A stretch of 64,000 nt of DNA from Argyresthia goedartella (taxonomy: Eukaryota > Arthropoda > Insecta > Lepidoptera > Argyresthiidae), in assembly GCA_949825045.1 (NCBI GenBank), contig OX463815.1, forward strand, positions 34,835,356 through 34,899,355. The letters run 5' to 3'. The first letter of the stretch is position 1, and each line of letters starts with the position of its first letter. The notes under the pieces are model-generated. The model was not told the origin of the DNA. It searched no databases and was given only the letters and a program-made list of their open reading frames with translations. This document shows positions 21,321 to 32,772 of this stretch, in pieces. A program made the position numbers and the translations under genes.

Positions 21321-22424
21321 CAAAACCTGAAACTAAAATATCACCACTAAGTTAATAATTGCCGGATGAAAACCAAAGCAGACATTTTCCCGTTATGGGT
21401 TATGAAATTTATTACCATAATTTGAGGTGCTAAATCGCGATGCCTTATAACCAGGTACAGGTGTCCTGTCCAGTCATTAAGGCTCCACACGGCAGCCAAA
21501 GGTTGGTTGTTCGATAAGCACAACCCGGGGGACACGCGCAGGGCTTTGGTAGGTAACTCCTGCGAACGCTAAAAACTTCGAAAAAAATATGAATTGATAA
21601 AGGCATATCAATTAATATAACTTACATATGTACAAAGTAAGAGACATCAGAATAACTTATTTATTTATTGTAGTTGCTGTGGGTTGGAGTTAATGAACAA
21701 GGTGGGAGTACAGAAAATATTAGATACTGCAATGCCTGAACTGTCAACTCAAAGCTGAAAAACTTCAGTGTAACTTTTACGCTTGTTCAATATTCCTCTG
21801 AAGATATTAACATTCAATTTTCCAGATCAGCAAATGCCTCTCTGTGGAAAATGATAATGTAAATTCTCATCTCAAACAGGTCTTCATAGCACAAAACGAA
21901 GGTGATTTTCTACTTGACGGCGCATTTAAGATGCTTTGACGACAACATTAGTATGCTTTGTTTATTTCAATTGGTAGGTAACCCTTCGCGGTTGCCTTAC
22001 CTTTAATGGTAAAGGGTAGATTTGTTGAATAGACGATTTCAAGCCCAAATCCACAGCCAAATTGAATGGATCATGATTTATATTTTATAAATTAAAACTT
22101 ACCATTTTTTTAATAATATATACTCATAGTAAAACAATAAGGTGAACATAACGGTCTAGTCGCTACTGTTAAATTATATTATAAAAACCTCTTGACAACA
22201 GCTTTCTTTTTCATCCCAAACTTGATGGGTTTGCTTCGTTTTCATACAGAGTTTCCATGGGTTGCCTTCCGGTTCCGGTTCCATCATCAGACCAGTTCCA
22301 TGCCATAAAGTTATTGTGAAACTGAATTGCACGACAATATCACTGAATTGTGCAACAAAATTACCAATGATGGTTTAACCAATGCTTATTGGCTAAATAA
22401 AATAAAGACTGGGCGAGGTGGTGG
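21321..22424. other. No gene recognised
   Basis: AT-rich. CCTTCCGGTTCCGGTTCC at 22265 is a simple internal repeat. Confidence 0.45.
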
Positions 22425-22518
22425 GTCAGGGTAGGTGAAGGATAAAGGGCGTGAGAGAAGCATCCATCCCTCACCCCCCACCCCTCACCTCTTTTATCCT
22501 TCGTCTTACACGTAAGAT
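22425..22518 (+). repeat. Hairpin repeat family H2, copy D
   Basis: AGGTGAAGGATAAAG pairs with CTTTTATCCTTC; the flank CTTCGTCTTACACGTAAGA corresponds to the H2 right flank. A C-rich block lies in the loop. A LINE inserted directly at the end of this copy. Confidence 0.7.
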
Positions 22519-23999
22519 ACTTTATACTTTATTGCATATACACATTAGTGGACAATTACAAACATAGTTAGTAAACAAAGGCGTGCTTATCTCTATATAG
22601 AGATTTCTTCCAGCAAACCCAGGGCTGACAGGGAAAAATAGTTTCATGCGAAGGGATAGACCTATTATGCACAACATATAAAAAAAACTAAACATCAGAG
22701 TGACTTTAATATATTTATAATAAATTACTTACATATTTACACATATAAATAAATGAGAACCTACATAATAATATAATACCTATAAATACTATATTTAAAT
22801 ATCAATAAATACCTATACAATATATAAATAAAATATAATCTACTACAGAAGAGAAAGGTAATGTTCCTTCAAACTACTTTTGAAGATGTTAAGAGATGGA
22901 CTGTCCCTGACGGTGCTGGGGAGTTTGTTCCAGAGCTTGATAGCCCGGAGTCGGAACCCATGTTCATATGCGACAGTTTTATGTTGCGGTGTTGTGAGCA
23001 GCGACCGAGTGTGAGGTCTCCGAGGCCTATCTGAAGAAAGAAAAGTGAACGAATCACGTAAGAAGCCAGGGTAATGAGGATTATGTAAAATCTTAAAGAG
23101 AGTGAAGAGGATGTGGGAATCCCGGCGAAGACGGATTGGAAGCCACTTCAGATCCCTGCGATACTGAGAAACATGGTCAAATTTGCGCAAACCGAAAATA
23201 AACCGAATCCCAAGATTTTGAAGTCGCTCGAGTTTGTCCAGTTGCTCTTCGTTTGCGCTGATCCAGCAGACATCTGCGTAGTCAATGAGGGGAAGTAACA
23301 GAGATTGGGCGAGTGTAATTTTGGTCTGAAGAGGTAAGAAGTGCTGAAGTCGTCTGAGAGAGTAAAACGTAGCGAAGACACGCCTACTAACCTCGCAGAC
23401 ATGCGCTGACCAAGACAGCAGGTTATCAAAGATGACTCCGAGATTTTTGGCCTTGGAGCTGTAGGGAATTACGATTCCATCGTACATTATGGGTGCAGTG
23501 GACATATGCTGTAACACTTGGAGAGAGTGCCTGGACCCGATAATCATTGACTGCGACTTACAAGGATTGACGAGTAGCCCGTGTGACAGAGCCCAATCCC
23601 TGATACACTCAAGATCAGCATTCAGCAAGGCCACAGCAGAGTTAACATCACAGGGAGAAAAATGACGGTAAATTTGGAGATCATCGGCATAGAGATGATA
23701 AGAGGAAGAGAGAGTATCTGAGATAGAATTTATGAAGACAGAAAAGAGAAGAGGGGACAGGATACCACCCTGAGGCACCCCTGCAAAAAGGTCGCACCAT
23801 TCTGTTGAGGTCTCCTCGGACCTTATACGCTGCTGACGACCTCTCAGGTAGGAGTCGAACCAGCTGGCTGAGGCCGGGGAGACATTCAGAGACTTCAGTA
23901 TCTCAACGAGGATGTCGAAATCAACACAGTTGAATGCGCTGCTGAAGTCAAGTAGCGCTAGTACGGTGAGCTGTTTCTCGTCCATAGCCAACTGAATGT
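22519..23999 (-). mobile_element. 5'-truncated LINE (family L1a) with 8-bp target duplication
   Basis: CGTAAGAT is repeated at 22511-22518 and 24000-24007, flanking the copy exactly. The 3' UTR on the minus strand has GGGTTTGCTGGAAGAAATCT and ends in TGCAATAAAGTATAAAGT. Confidence 0.92.
22843..23991 (-). CDS. LINE ORF2 C-terminal two thirds: RT palm, thumb, C-terminus
   Basis: An uninterrupted frame of 382 residues, truncated at its start by LINE 5' truncation. RT motifs are VLALLDFSSAFNCVDFDIL, GVPQGGILSPLLFSVFIN, HLYADDLQIY, and AKNLGVIFDNLLSW. The C-terminus SDRPRRPHTRSLLTTPQH and KLWNKLPSTVRDSPSLNIFK is typical of CR1-superfamily LINEs (CR1/Daphne/Rex1-like; choice uncertain). The endonuclease and first RT motifs are missing, so it cannot act alone. 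The absence of stops implies a recent insertion. Two shorter copies of the family lie at 5595 and 10691, and a UTR-only one at 25570. Confidence 0.92.
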   Translation of the reverse strand: MAMDEKQLTVLALLDFSSAFNCVDFDILVEILKSLNVSPASASWFDSYLRGRQQRIRSEETSTEWCDLFAGVPQGGILSPLLFSVFINSISDTLSSSYHLYADDLQIYRHFSPCDVNSAVALLNADLECIRDWALSHGLLVNPCKSQSMIIGSRHSLQVLQHMSTAPIMYDGIVIPYSSKAKNLGVIFDNLLSWSAHVCEVSRRVFATFYSLRRLQHFLPLQTKITLAQSLLLPLIDYADVCWISANEEQLDKLERLQNLGIRFIFGLRKFDHVSQYRRDLKWLPIRLRRDSHILFTLFKILHNPHYPGFLRDSFTFLSSDRPRRPHTRSLLTTPQHKTVAYEHGFRLRAIKLWNKLPSTVRDSPSLNIFKSSLKEHYLSLL

Positions 24000-24007
24000 C
24001 GTAAGAT

Positions 24008-25569
24008 CAACACAGTCATGAAATTATTATTGTATTTATTAAACACGATTATTTTAAATCTGTCTTTCTTAGCGATTATGATTTGTCGATTTGTCAATTT
24101 CAAAGGGATTTCGGTAGAAATTCCCAGATGTCAGAATTACATAATCAGGCGGTAGTATTTTTAATCAATAAAAAACTGGATTTCTTCATACGTTTCATTA
24201 TCCGTATAATAACACATGATACGTGTGGGAGAATATAAACAAAACGTTAAGGAAAACTGAAATATTCGAGTCTGCCAAATTCAAGGTAAATAAAACTTTA
24301 AAAACTGTCATCAATCCCAGGGACTCATCATCATTATGAAGTTAAAAAGAGACAATTATTTCAGTAACCCTTTATTAAATATTCCAGGCGCCTCCGTTTC
24401 AATTTCGTCTTAATCTTCAAGAGGATTATAAACTGTAGATGTTTTGATTCCAAGTCAACAGCAGGATCGAGTTGATTGTATTCGGGTAATATGAAAAAGA
24501 AAACTGCTAATTTATTTGTGCTAAAATCGTACCAAAGAAGAAGTACTAAAAAGATTTTTTGAGGAACATTGAGCTACCATTACTAGTAGTGGTAGTACGC
24601 TAGTAATAGCTAACTATTATCAAACCTGTGGTAATAGTAGTTCAATGTTGAAGAAGCACGAATATTAATGGCAGTGACGCAGAACATTTAAATGTTGGAT
24701 GCATGAGATTATAAAATGAACAGTAGTCAGGAAGGATTGAGGGACTATCATTGAAAAGCTTTTAAGTTTTAACAATGATGAGAACTAACTAATCAAATTG
24801 ACAATAACTGCTGTTCAGTTCGGTTCTAGAATGTCTTAGTGAACATTAGAATCTCGTAGTTTGAAGGTGTTTAGTGATGATAATACTATGACAATGAAAG
24901 TGATGCAATTCTGATGTTTGAAGAAAAATGATTATTATTGATAGGAGCGAATATCTAAAATTAAGCGTTTCCTTCCAATGACAGGTGATAGTATTTTGGC
25001 TTGAGTCCCGCCATGGTAAAAGGACAATGCGCGAAGGAGAAATTATCACGATTACGTTAGCTGTATTCATAAAACTCACAGTATATGGAATTGCTCCGGT
25101 CCGCTACGGTCAATGAATGAACTTTAGCAATAATATACGGAGCTGGCTACGTAAGTTTCGCTGCGAAGGGTTACGAAAATATGAAAAGCCAACTAAACGA
25201 ACACATCAAACACATAAAAGCACTATAATAACAAAGAGTTGAAAACCTAGAGAGACACACCTGATCATCTAGTGTAGAAAGCAAAGAGTTTCGTTTATCT
25301 GAGAGTCTAGAAATATCAAACATTCCAAAGACCAGCGATACCTAGACAAAAGAGGACCTGTCAAATATTGTCATGTCAAATATTATCATTTCTATTATTA
25401 AAACTCCTATCTACAGGATCTACACAAAATCAGAAAAAAGTAAATCGATTATGGTTATCCTAAAAGACAGAATAATAAAATTCCTATCGGTAAGTAATAA
25501 ATTTTTTTCGTAACATATTTAATGTTGTGCACTTATGTCTACTTGTAGTTTCTTTTTATCCTCTCCATT
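24008..25569. other. No gene recognised; one small hairpin
   Basis: Mostly AT-rich. Apart from the hairpin at 24564-24657 nothing could be named. Confidence 0.5.
24564..24657. repeat. Short hairpin element
   Basis: AACATTGAGCTACCATTAC on the left mirrors GTAATAGTAGTTCAATGTT on the right, 17 of 19 paired, around a loop of about 55 bases containing a TAGTAGTGGTAG repeat. No second copy was seen. Confidence 0.65.
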
Positions 25570-25640
25570 CTAGTTTTTCTGGAAGAAATCACTTGTTAGT
25601 TAAAAGCTCGCCTAGTTACATGTTTTTTTCCTTTATATTT
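25570..25640 (+). mobile_element. LINE family L1a 3' UTR fragment
   Basis: TTTTTCTGGAAGAAATCACT, then AAAAGCTCGCCTAGTTACAT, matching the 3' UTRs at 11060 and 6050. No coding part. Confidence 0.65.
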
Positions 25641-25772
25641 TTTTGTTGAACATTTTTTTACAATTAAGTATATTTATTGATTATTCACTTAACGATACAT
25701 TAAGCAGCAAGGAGACAATAAACTCAACACCGAAACCATACACTTGGGAGGACCTCGAACCCCCGTGTTTGT

Positions 25773-25818
25773 CGCTGAGAGTCTCTCAATCAAGGCTGAG
25801 AGTCTCTCAATCAAGGCC
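25773..25818 (+). repeat. Tandem 23-bp duplication
   Basis: GCTGAGAGTCTCTCAATCAA occurs twice in direct tandem, the first starting in CGCTGAGAG. It lies in non-coding sequence. Confidence 0.8.
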
Positions 25819-25819
25819 C

Positions 25820-26320
25820 TTTTTCCTGACGAGAGATTTTGCAAAGACTATCAATTACAAATCAATCTTTTTTGGTCAAGTTTGCGAAGATATACATGAG
25901 AAAAGCCCTGGGTACTAAATTGGTACGCATAGATACTGAAGAAGGCATAACGACTCTGGGATCAAAGTGACTATTATGTCAGATAATTTGTCACTGCATG
26001 CACATTCTCACGATTAGTTTATTAGGTTCTGTTACCAGTTTGTCTCACATAATATTGTTTGGCTTAGATAATCTTTGCTATTCATTAAAAATGACGATTG
26101 CTAAGTACATGTAAATAACTACGGTATTAAAAAACACATACTAACTATCGTAGTTTGAGTTAAATTTAAATTAGATACCTAACCATACCGTATCTCGGTT
26201 TTTAAAAAACACATTTTAAATACATTTGATAAAATTATAAAAATAAATAATGTATTATTTTTGGCAAATGTTGCATGAGTAAATAATCATACAACGAGTT
26301 TGCATGCTGCATGTTTAGTC
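25820..26320. other. No recognisable feature
   Basis: AT-rich spacer. Confidence 0.5.
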
Positions 26321-26412
26321 TTCACAAAATAAAAGGCTCGGTGGCCCAAACTAAATTCAACCTTATTACGGCAGTGACACGGACGCTGTCACCGGGCCTT
26401 TTATTTTGTGAA
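26321..26412. repeat. Hairpin element family H1, copy 2
   Basis: Stem 26321-26343 pairs with 26390-26412 (23 bp, one T.G pair): TTCACAAAATAAAAGGCTCG on the left. The 46-base loop, with CCAAACTAAATTCAACCTTA and TGACACGGACGCTGT, matches copy 1 at about 40 of 46 positions, while the stem is unrelated. Confidence 0.92.
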
Positions 26413-26767
26413 TACTGTAGTATAGCGTACACTTATTAAATAAATTAATTATTAATTGTAACCAAAAATAAGTTTAAAATATATAGAGCGGTATATTTTA
26501 CAGTCTTGAGATGAGAAATTATCTCAGAACCTGAAGAGAAAAAATGCCTATATTACAAGTTTTCAAAAACTTACATAGTTAGGTATCGAGGAACAAAATT
26601 TTTGCAAATGTAGAGATCGCTTTTTAATGTATTTATAACAATGTTGCTATGTTTTTTTTTTATAAATAATCTCTTTAAATTGATTTTTTCTTTATTAATT
26701 CTTTTACTTTAATTATGGCAACAAATAAACTGACCACCAAAATATATTTTTCCTACCCAAAATGGCT

Positions 26768-26952
26768 AAATGACCACCAAAAGTCACAGAAAATATCAGT
26801 TTAAAATACTGTGGTAGCTTAGGTGAAGGGTAAAGGGGGTGAGCGAAGCCCCCTTTATCCTTCGTGTTAGGTTGAACATGTAATAACAACAAAAAATATT
26901 TAAAACATAAACTTAAGTACACAGAACATAAAAAGAAATTTGGTGATCATTT
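26768..26952. mobile_element. Possible MITE enclosing hairpin H2 copy B
   Basis: AAATGACCACCAAA at 26768-26781 mirrors TTTGGTGATCATTT at 26939-26952 (13 of 14). TGACCACCAAAA also occurs at 26731. Size 185 bp, no coding. Confidence 0.55.
26811..26884 (+). repeat. Hairpin repeat family H2, copy B
   Basis: GTGGTAGCTTAGGTGAAG left flank, stem GAAGGGTAAAGGGGG pairing with CCCCCTTTATCCTTC, loop TGAGCGAAG, right flank CTTCGTGTTAGGTTGAACAT. Confidence 0.88.
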
Positions 26953-27799
26953 ATCCAAACACAATTTCGTGGACATCCATCTATTTTGGCAGTCATTTCG
27001 AATTTATTGGTAGTAAATTTTCGAATTTTTTGGTAATCGTTTAAACACAAGCCTTTAATTATTCACCCAATACGAAATACATCAAAACAACCCGAATAGG
27101 GACTTTGCTTGCACAATTTACAATTCTAATTAATCCTTGCTGAAGATGGCCATCTAGGCCACGTTTCGTTATAACAGAATCGAAGGTCCGAGCTTGGTCA
27201 AGTCCATTCACGCTCGAGCTCGGAATGGACACGCTATTTACTTAAGTGTTTAGAGAATTCGCGTAAGCAGCTTATAAAGCCTGTAGGAATAACAAGATTT
27301 TTAAAGCAATAATACCTTAATTTTTTAGTTACTTTTGGCTTTGAGTCACTACTTTTAAATTAAATACAGAAATTATTTCAAAAGAGTGCAATAGCCAGAC
27401 TAAACAGTTTCTAATACTGACAGAACTTTTTGTTAACTCTCAAACTCGCATTTGGGAACACAATAATTAGAGTTCGTATGATGAGTTGTTAGACAGAATC
27501 CACGAAACTCTTTCTTAGCTTGCGAGTGGCTGGACCAAAGAACCAAGTTAAAGGTTGGATATTGTATAGTCCAATAGCTTTGCATTTTGATCGTTGGTAG
27601 AGATGTGACGGTGGAATACTAATATCGAGATTGTATTCATAATTTCGCTCAGCCGTGCTTGGATAAATAGCTATACGTCCGTTTGACTAATAGCGAAATG
27701 TTTGTGTTGAGCTACCGTTGTGCTAAGTAACCGTACATATAGTCACTATGAAGTAAACTGATTTTCTACACAAACACAAGTAGCGACATTTATTTCCCA
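26953..27799. other. No recognisable feature
   Basis: AT-rich spacer with an AATTTATTGGTAGTAAATTT imperfect palindrome near 27000. Confidence 0.5.
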
Positions 27800-27960
27800 T
27801 ACGGTGTAACAGAGGCACTATTATGCTGACGTTTAGCCGGTTATTTAAGAATCCATATTTTACGAGAGGGGCTAGCCAATTGCCACAGCTCTGGTGACAA
27901 GAAGGTTTTCTCACGAAGTTTCCATCACCGTTAAAACACCCGCCTATTATGATACAGGTG
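27800..27960 (-). mobile_element. SINE family C, copy
   Basis: GAGGGGCTAGCCAATTGCCA and CACGAAGTTTCCATCACCGT match the family tail; the minus-strand order agrees with the copy at 33420. Confidence 0.65.
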
Positions 27961-28364
27961 GTGGTTTTAGGCGAGAAAGAGATGATATCCCCTTCACACG
28001 GCACTCAGGGACAGATAAACTTGGTGTTACTTACATAAATACTGATTTTCTATTGATTTCAATTACTTACCGAGCGAGCGAAGCGACTCTGATCCAGGAT
28101 TGGGCAAAAATGCTTTCATATGTCCGGATGTGTGTCCGGATATTATCCCTTACAGGCCGCATTTGTCAATCTCATGAATTTTTTTGAGCAGGTTTAATAA
28201 TTCAATGGTTTTTTTTTTCATTCAGTTTTTGGCATTTTTACAAAATGGCGGAGATTTGGGGTTGAAACTTCTAAAAAACCGCTATAGCCCAAACAGTGTC
28301 ATAGATTTTAACAAATGAGATGTTAAATTTGTGGAGATTGTTAAAATGACAAAGGTTATTTGAT

Positions 28365-28640
28365 TTTAGTAAAAAATTAATAGGTTGTATTTTAGATAGC
28401 AAAAAGTAGTTCACAACGTTATTAGTGCGGCTTCTTTTATACTCCACGAACGTAACAAGCAATCATAAGTTTATACGTAGTATTGAAAGAAAATGCTGTC
28501 GGAGTATTTTTATTTATAATAATTTCACTTGTTCATCCGATAAGCTTCAAAGGGGGTGTGCGGGGGTGGAAAATAATAAAAAATCGCATATTTCCTGTAT
28601 ATCTCGCCAGGACTACAGCTCACAGAGCCACTAGTTTAAA
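28365..28640 (+). repeat. Dispersed repeat R1, copy 2
   Basis: TAGGTTGTATTTTAGATAGC, GTAGTTCACAACGTTATTAG and ACAGAGCCACTAGTTTAAAA correspond to 17545-17760. Upstream at 28070-28200 is CGAGCGAGCGAAGCGACTC and a T-rich stretch, also repeat-like. Confidence 0.6.
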
Positions 28641-28788
28641 AGTTTTTGTTCTTGTTTATATTCAGCATTGCCCAATCGTGCTACATATAACAGAGTTGAA
28701 TATCATAACATAGCTGTCTACCCGTGCAATTTTTATGATGCTTTCGGAACGGGTGGTTTTAGGGTGTTTGTTGGCCCATCTCCGTCCG

Positions 28789-29064
28789 TCTGTGAAATGG
28801 CTATACAGGTTGAATTTTTAAGAGCTGACAATATTTTGGGGGATGATAGTATCATTATGAACAACTTCCGCAAAGGAACATATGGTCGCAAATGTTTTTT
28901 TTACTTATCCTTAGTACATTAAACCGATCAGCTGATTACATGTCACTATGGGAGGGAGGCTCTTTAATTTTTTACTACCAGTGGTTCCTATGGGAAAGTT
29001 GTTCACAATATAGGTACTATCATTCCCCAAAATTGGTCAACTAATTAAATGTCCTCTATATTCT
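28789..29064. mobile_element. MITE family M2, copy 1
   Basis: Collinear with 42275-42552: GACAATATTTTGGGGGATGA, then GGAACATATGGTCGC, CCGATCAGCTGATTACA, and CTATCATTCCCCAAAATTGG. The outer inverted repeats are more eroded here. Confidence 0.78.
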
Positions 29065-30185
29065 TAAAGAGAATGAATTACAATATTTACTGATTGTAAT
29101 TCTAATAACCAATCTTATAATGTTTGTGTTTTCCGTTTAACTACCCCAGGAAATGATAGAAGGTACTTGTATAATTTCCTATCCCGTACAATCCCCTTAC
29201 CCACAATATGGCTCAATTCATGACAAGAACACAAACAATCCACTTACATTACAACGGTCCGTGGAAACCGGCTCACTCAGCGATCCGCTTCCTTTTGCGC
29301 ACCATTACACACTGATTTCTATCCCGAACGTACTCACTCCACAACGGAAACCCCGTAGACAAGTATCAAGACAAGTTGCTCCGTCTTTATCAAAGGTGGA
29401 ATGAAAGTTAGAGACGGGAGAAACTGAGTTTGAAGGAGATGTTTAGGAGAGTGAATCGATACCGAGTTGATCTCGTTATCGAATCGACAGTCGGATGAAT
29501 TCCATAGCTCGATGTGGCGTGTTCGTTAGATCGAATGAATCGAATTTCATGGTATCGAATGTTGTATAGTAACTTAATAACGCCTTATTGGATTGTAATA
29601 CGTCGGGCGGAAGGATGATTTCCTGGTAGGGCATTATCGCTAATTGTTGTGGAAAATTATGTAAGACTCTTATGTACACCTTGGCGATAAATAATAGAAA
29701 ATAAAAGGTGGCAACATTTGCTGACTACTCGGAGTTGTTTCAAGGCGATACCTCGTCCGTGCAAAGGTTCCCGCTACTCCAGGCGGAAAGACCCGCAGTG
29801 TGAGCGGGACGGAATCCGTAAAAAATGTGATAACGTAGCGCTAAACCACAAGAAAAAAAAAGAAACTACTTACTCTATTTTGTTAAAGAGTTTTTTAAGG
29901 AGATTTTGCGAATACATAATATCTACATTTTGAACGCAGTTCCACAATGAAATTAGTTAGGATTTCAGCATTACAGGAAAAAGTAAACAATTTATAGGTG
30001 TTTTCGTAACACAATTTTATCGAGAAAATTTCACCTAACTGCGTTTTCCTTTAGTGAGAATCTTAATCAAATACTCAATAAACGTTAACCCAAAAATCAA
30101 ATCTGTAGATAACTTCATAGTGGAGTAAATGGATTCGAAAAACGCCATTTTTTTTCGTATTACTTTATATGAAATTAAATGAAAT
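29065..30185. other. No gene recognised
   Basis: Mixed composition, no family resemblance in the short open frames (29153-29404, 29476-29679). Confidence 0.45.
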
Positions 30186-30272
30186 GAAATGAAATGACAT
30201 GTGAAAGTGCCCTTGTGGCCTATTTACAGAATAAACGTTTTGAGTTTTGAGTTTTGAGTTTTGAGTTTTATG
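30186..30272 (+). mobile_element. LINE 3' end with TTGAG repeats
   Basis: GTGCCCTTGTGGCCTATTTA, CAGAATAAACG, then four TTTTGAG units. Such polyA-signal-plus-repeat endings are typical of insect LINEs. Only the last 90 bp. Confidence 0.7.
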
Positions 30273-31341
30273 AAATATTTGGTTTGTATCTAACAACACG
30301 CAGTAGTCAGGCAGTTACTTATGTTGTCATTGTTTATTTTCAAGCATTTCTTGCCAAGGTTTAAAATAGTTACACTCATCTCATCTGCATTTCGTAAATC
30401 GAACACGGCATACAAAAACAGTTGTTGGTTGGTAGCAATAAAAGTTGGTTTGCGCGCTTCTATTTATCATAACTAACTCATACTATAAATGTCCATACAC
30501 GTTTCCGATTCTCTTAAGTATTATTTGTATTTAATTTAGGTGTTTCGTGTTGTAACGAGGTTGCAGCTACCTACAAACCTACTTTCTTATTTTCTGAAAG
30601 CGGGGAAGTATGTTCTGAGACTTGCAGCTGGGTATAGCCTTTTCTAATTTTTTTGGCACTTCAAGGACAAGTTATCTGAAACGCACTTTACTATTAGGGC
30701 TATCGCGTGTTAATTCGTCGCTAAGGGCGCTAGTGTAGCGGGAGGTCTCCCGGTACAAAACGAACTGACAACCTCATCCTATTTTGAAGTCAGTTTTTTG
30801 ACAGCTCCTCACCTGATCCAAACCTGACCAGACCAATGTCTCCAAACTTTTAAAATGAAACTTAAAAGATATTTATTAGACTGGCAAAAGGAGCAAGAAT
30901 CTGTATTACACGATACAAGTGCTATTTAATATACTCAACTACTTAATTATTTATTTAACTAAGTTTTATTTATCAATAAAAATAATAATTTATCCATTTT
31001 AACTTTTACGGTGTAAATCTGGCTAATTTTATGTTTATACATGATGCAATAATATTATATTATGATTACTCTAATTTTAAATTTTCTGTGTTACAATGTG
31101 TATTGTTAAATGTTTCATTTGTTATAAATGACGCCAAACAACTTGAACAAATGACCTTGCATGCGCAGAAACCGATTCTAAGGGCCGGGGTATGCGGTGC
31201 GGGGCGCGGCGTGCGGAGGGAGCATCGCATCGACCGCGCCAAGCCACGCTATTGGTAGATCAGTCGACCATCGCTTCCCGCTTTGAGTTCACGTCTCGTC
31301 GCTACCCAATACACTTGCGTGCAGTGAAATTACGGCTAAAA
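30273..31341. other. No gene recognised; upstream of Sailor transposase
   Basis: AT-rich until 31150, then a GC-rich block (GCGGTGCGGGGCGCGGCGTG at 31192) just upstream of the transposase that may be its 5' UTR. I could not find paired element ends. Confidence 0.4.
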
Positions 31342-32772
31342 ATGCCTCGACGGCCGAACGTAGTTTTAAAAAGGCAAGCCAGAAAGATGGTATACGATGT
31401 ATATTGCTTTTTAAAGAGAGAAGGAACACCTGATATTGAAACCGTGAAACAGACATCGGAAGCAACTAAAACATCGATGAGTACGGTAAGAAGAATAATC
31501 AGCGATTGTAAAAACTCCGACTTGCTCAAGGTGTTCCGGACTCCGGGGAAGAAAAGAAGTGGGAAGAAAAATGTCACCGAAATTGACAGTTTCGATCACT
31601 CAGTCATCAAAAGGTGCATACATAATTTCCACGTAACGGATGGTGAATTACCTACAGCCGTAAAACTCCGTAAAAAATTAAAGGAAGACATAGATTTTAA
31701 CGGATCCGTAACCAGTTTACGAAGAATTTTACATGGATTAGGTTTTCGATGGAAGAAAACAGAAAACAATCGCAAAATATTGATCGAGAAGAACAATATC
31801 CGATTACTGCGAATCGAATATCTTCAAAAAATTCGCAAGTACAGGGAAGAAAGAAGACCAATAATTTACACAGACGAGTCCTATGTCGACTCATCGCATG
31901 CTAGTTCCATATCATGGGCTGATGGATCAAATAAGGGCTTAAAAAAACCAATTTCTAAAGGGCAACGGGTAGTCATTGTACACGCAGGTTCCGAAGCAGG
32001 TTTTATACCCAATGCCCTTTTAGTGTTTAAAGCCGGAACAAAATCGGGTGACTATCACGATAATATGAATTTCACAAATTATGAAAAATGGCTTCGTTGT
32101 CAACTACTACCGAATCTGCCACCTAATTCAGTCGTAGTAGTTGACAACGCGTCTTACCACAATAAGCAGTCCGATCCCGCCCCAACCACAAACTCAAGAA
32201 AAGCAGACATGCAAAAATGGTTGCAAGAAAAAGGCGTTCAGTTCGATGAAAGTATGTTAAAACCACAGCTGTATAACTTGATAAGACTACATAAACAGCA
32301 ACACAAATAATATAGCATTGAAAAGATTTTAACTGAACACGGCCATTCAGTCCTTCGCTTACCTCCATACCATCCTGATCTCAATCCCATTGAAATGGCT
32401 TGGGCAGCCATTAAAGGATATGTCGGTAGCAGAAATGTCAAATGGAACATTACCAAAGTTATAGATCTGGTAAAGGAGAAAGTTGCTAATATGGGCAAAA
32501 GCGAATGGGAAAAATTATGCCAAAAAGTTATAGAGATTGAAACAGAATATATAAAGAGTGATCATGTTGTAGATTTGGTAACTGACCAATTTATTATTTT
32601 GGTTGGTGATGACAGCGACTCGGAGGATGATGATGATGATGATGATGAGGACGAGATTGATTCTGATTATGAAAATTTCGATGACGAAGAACCAAGACCT
32701 AGCACAAGCTCTGCTTCTACTGGACAAGGTTACGACTTGATGGAAGTCATATCTTATTTACCTCAAGACTAA
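31342..32772 (+). pseudogene. DD82E (Sailor-type) Tc1/mariner transposase with one premature stop
   Basis: One frame from the ATG at 31342 to 32772, about 476 codons, broken by a single TAA at 32308-32310. N-terminal helix-turn-helix: KQTSEATKTSMSTVRRIIS, then LRKKLKEDIDFNGSVTSLRR. The catalytic triad is IYTDESYVDSSHAS, VVVVDNASYHNK, and YHPDLNPIEMAWAAIKGYV. Between the second Asp and the Glu I count 82 residues including the stop, which is the spacing of the Sailor group and far wider than usual Tc1/mariner. The insert contains TTNSRKADMQKWLQEKGVQF. The C-terminus has a long acidic run (Asp and Glu near 32610-32690). With readthrough or one base change it would be complete; as it stands the Glu is lost. 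Confidence 0.9.

Noticed and set aside
27723..28187. Short frames around 27.7-28.2 kb as host exons
   Set aside because: They overlap SINE family C sequence on both strands.
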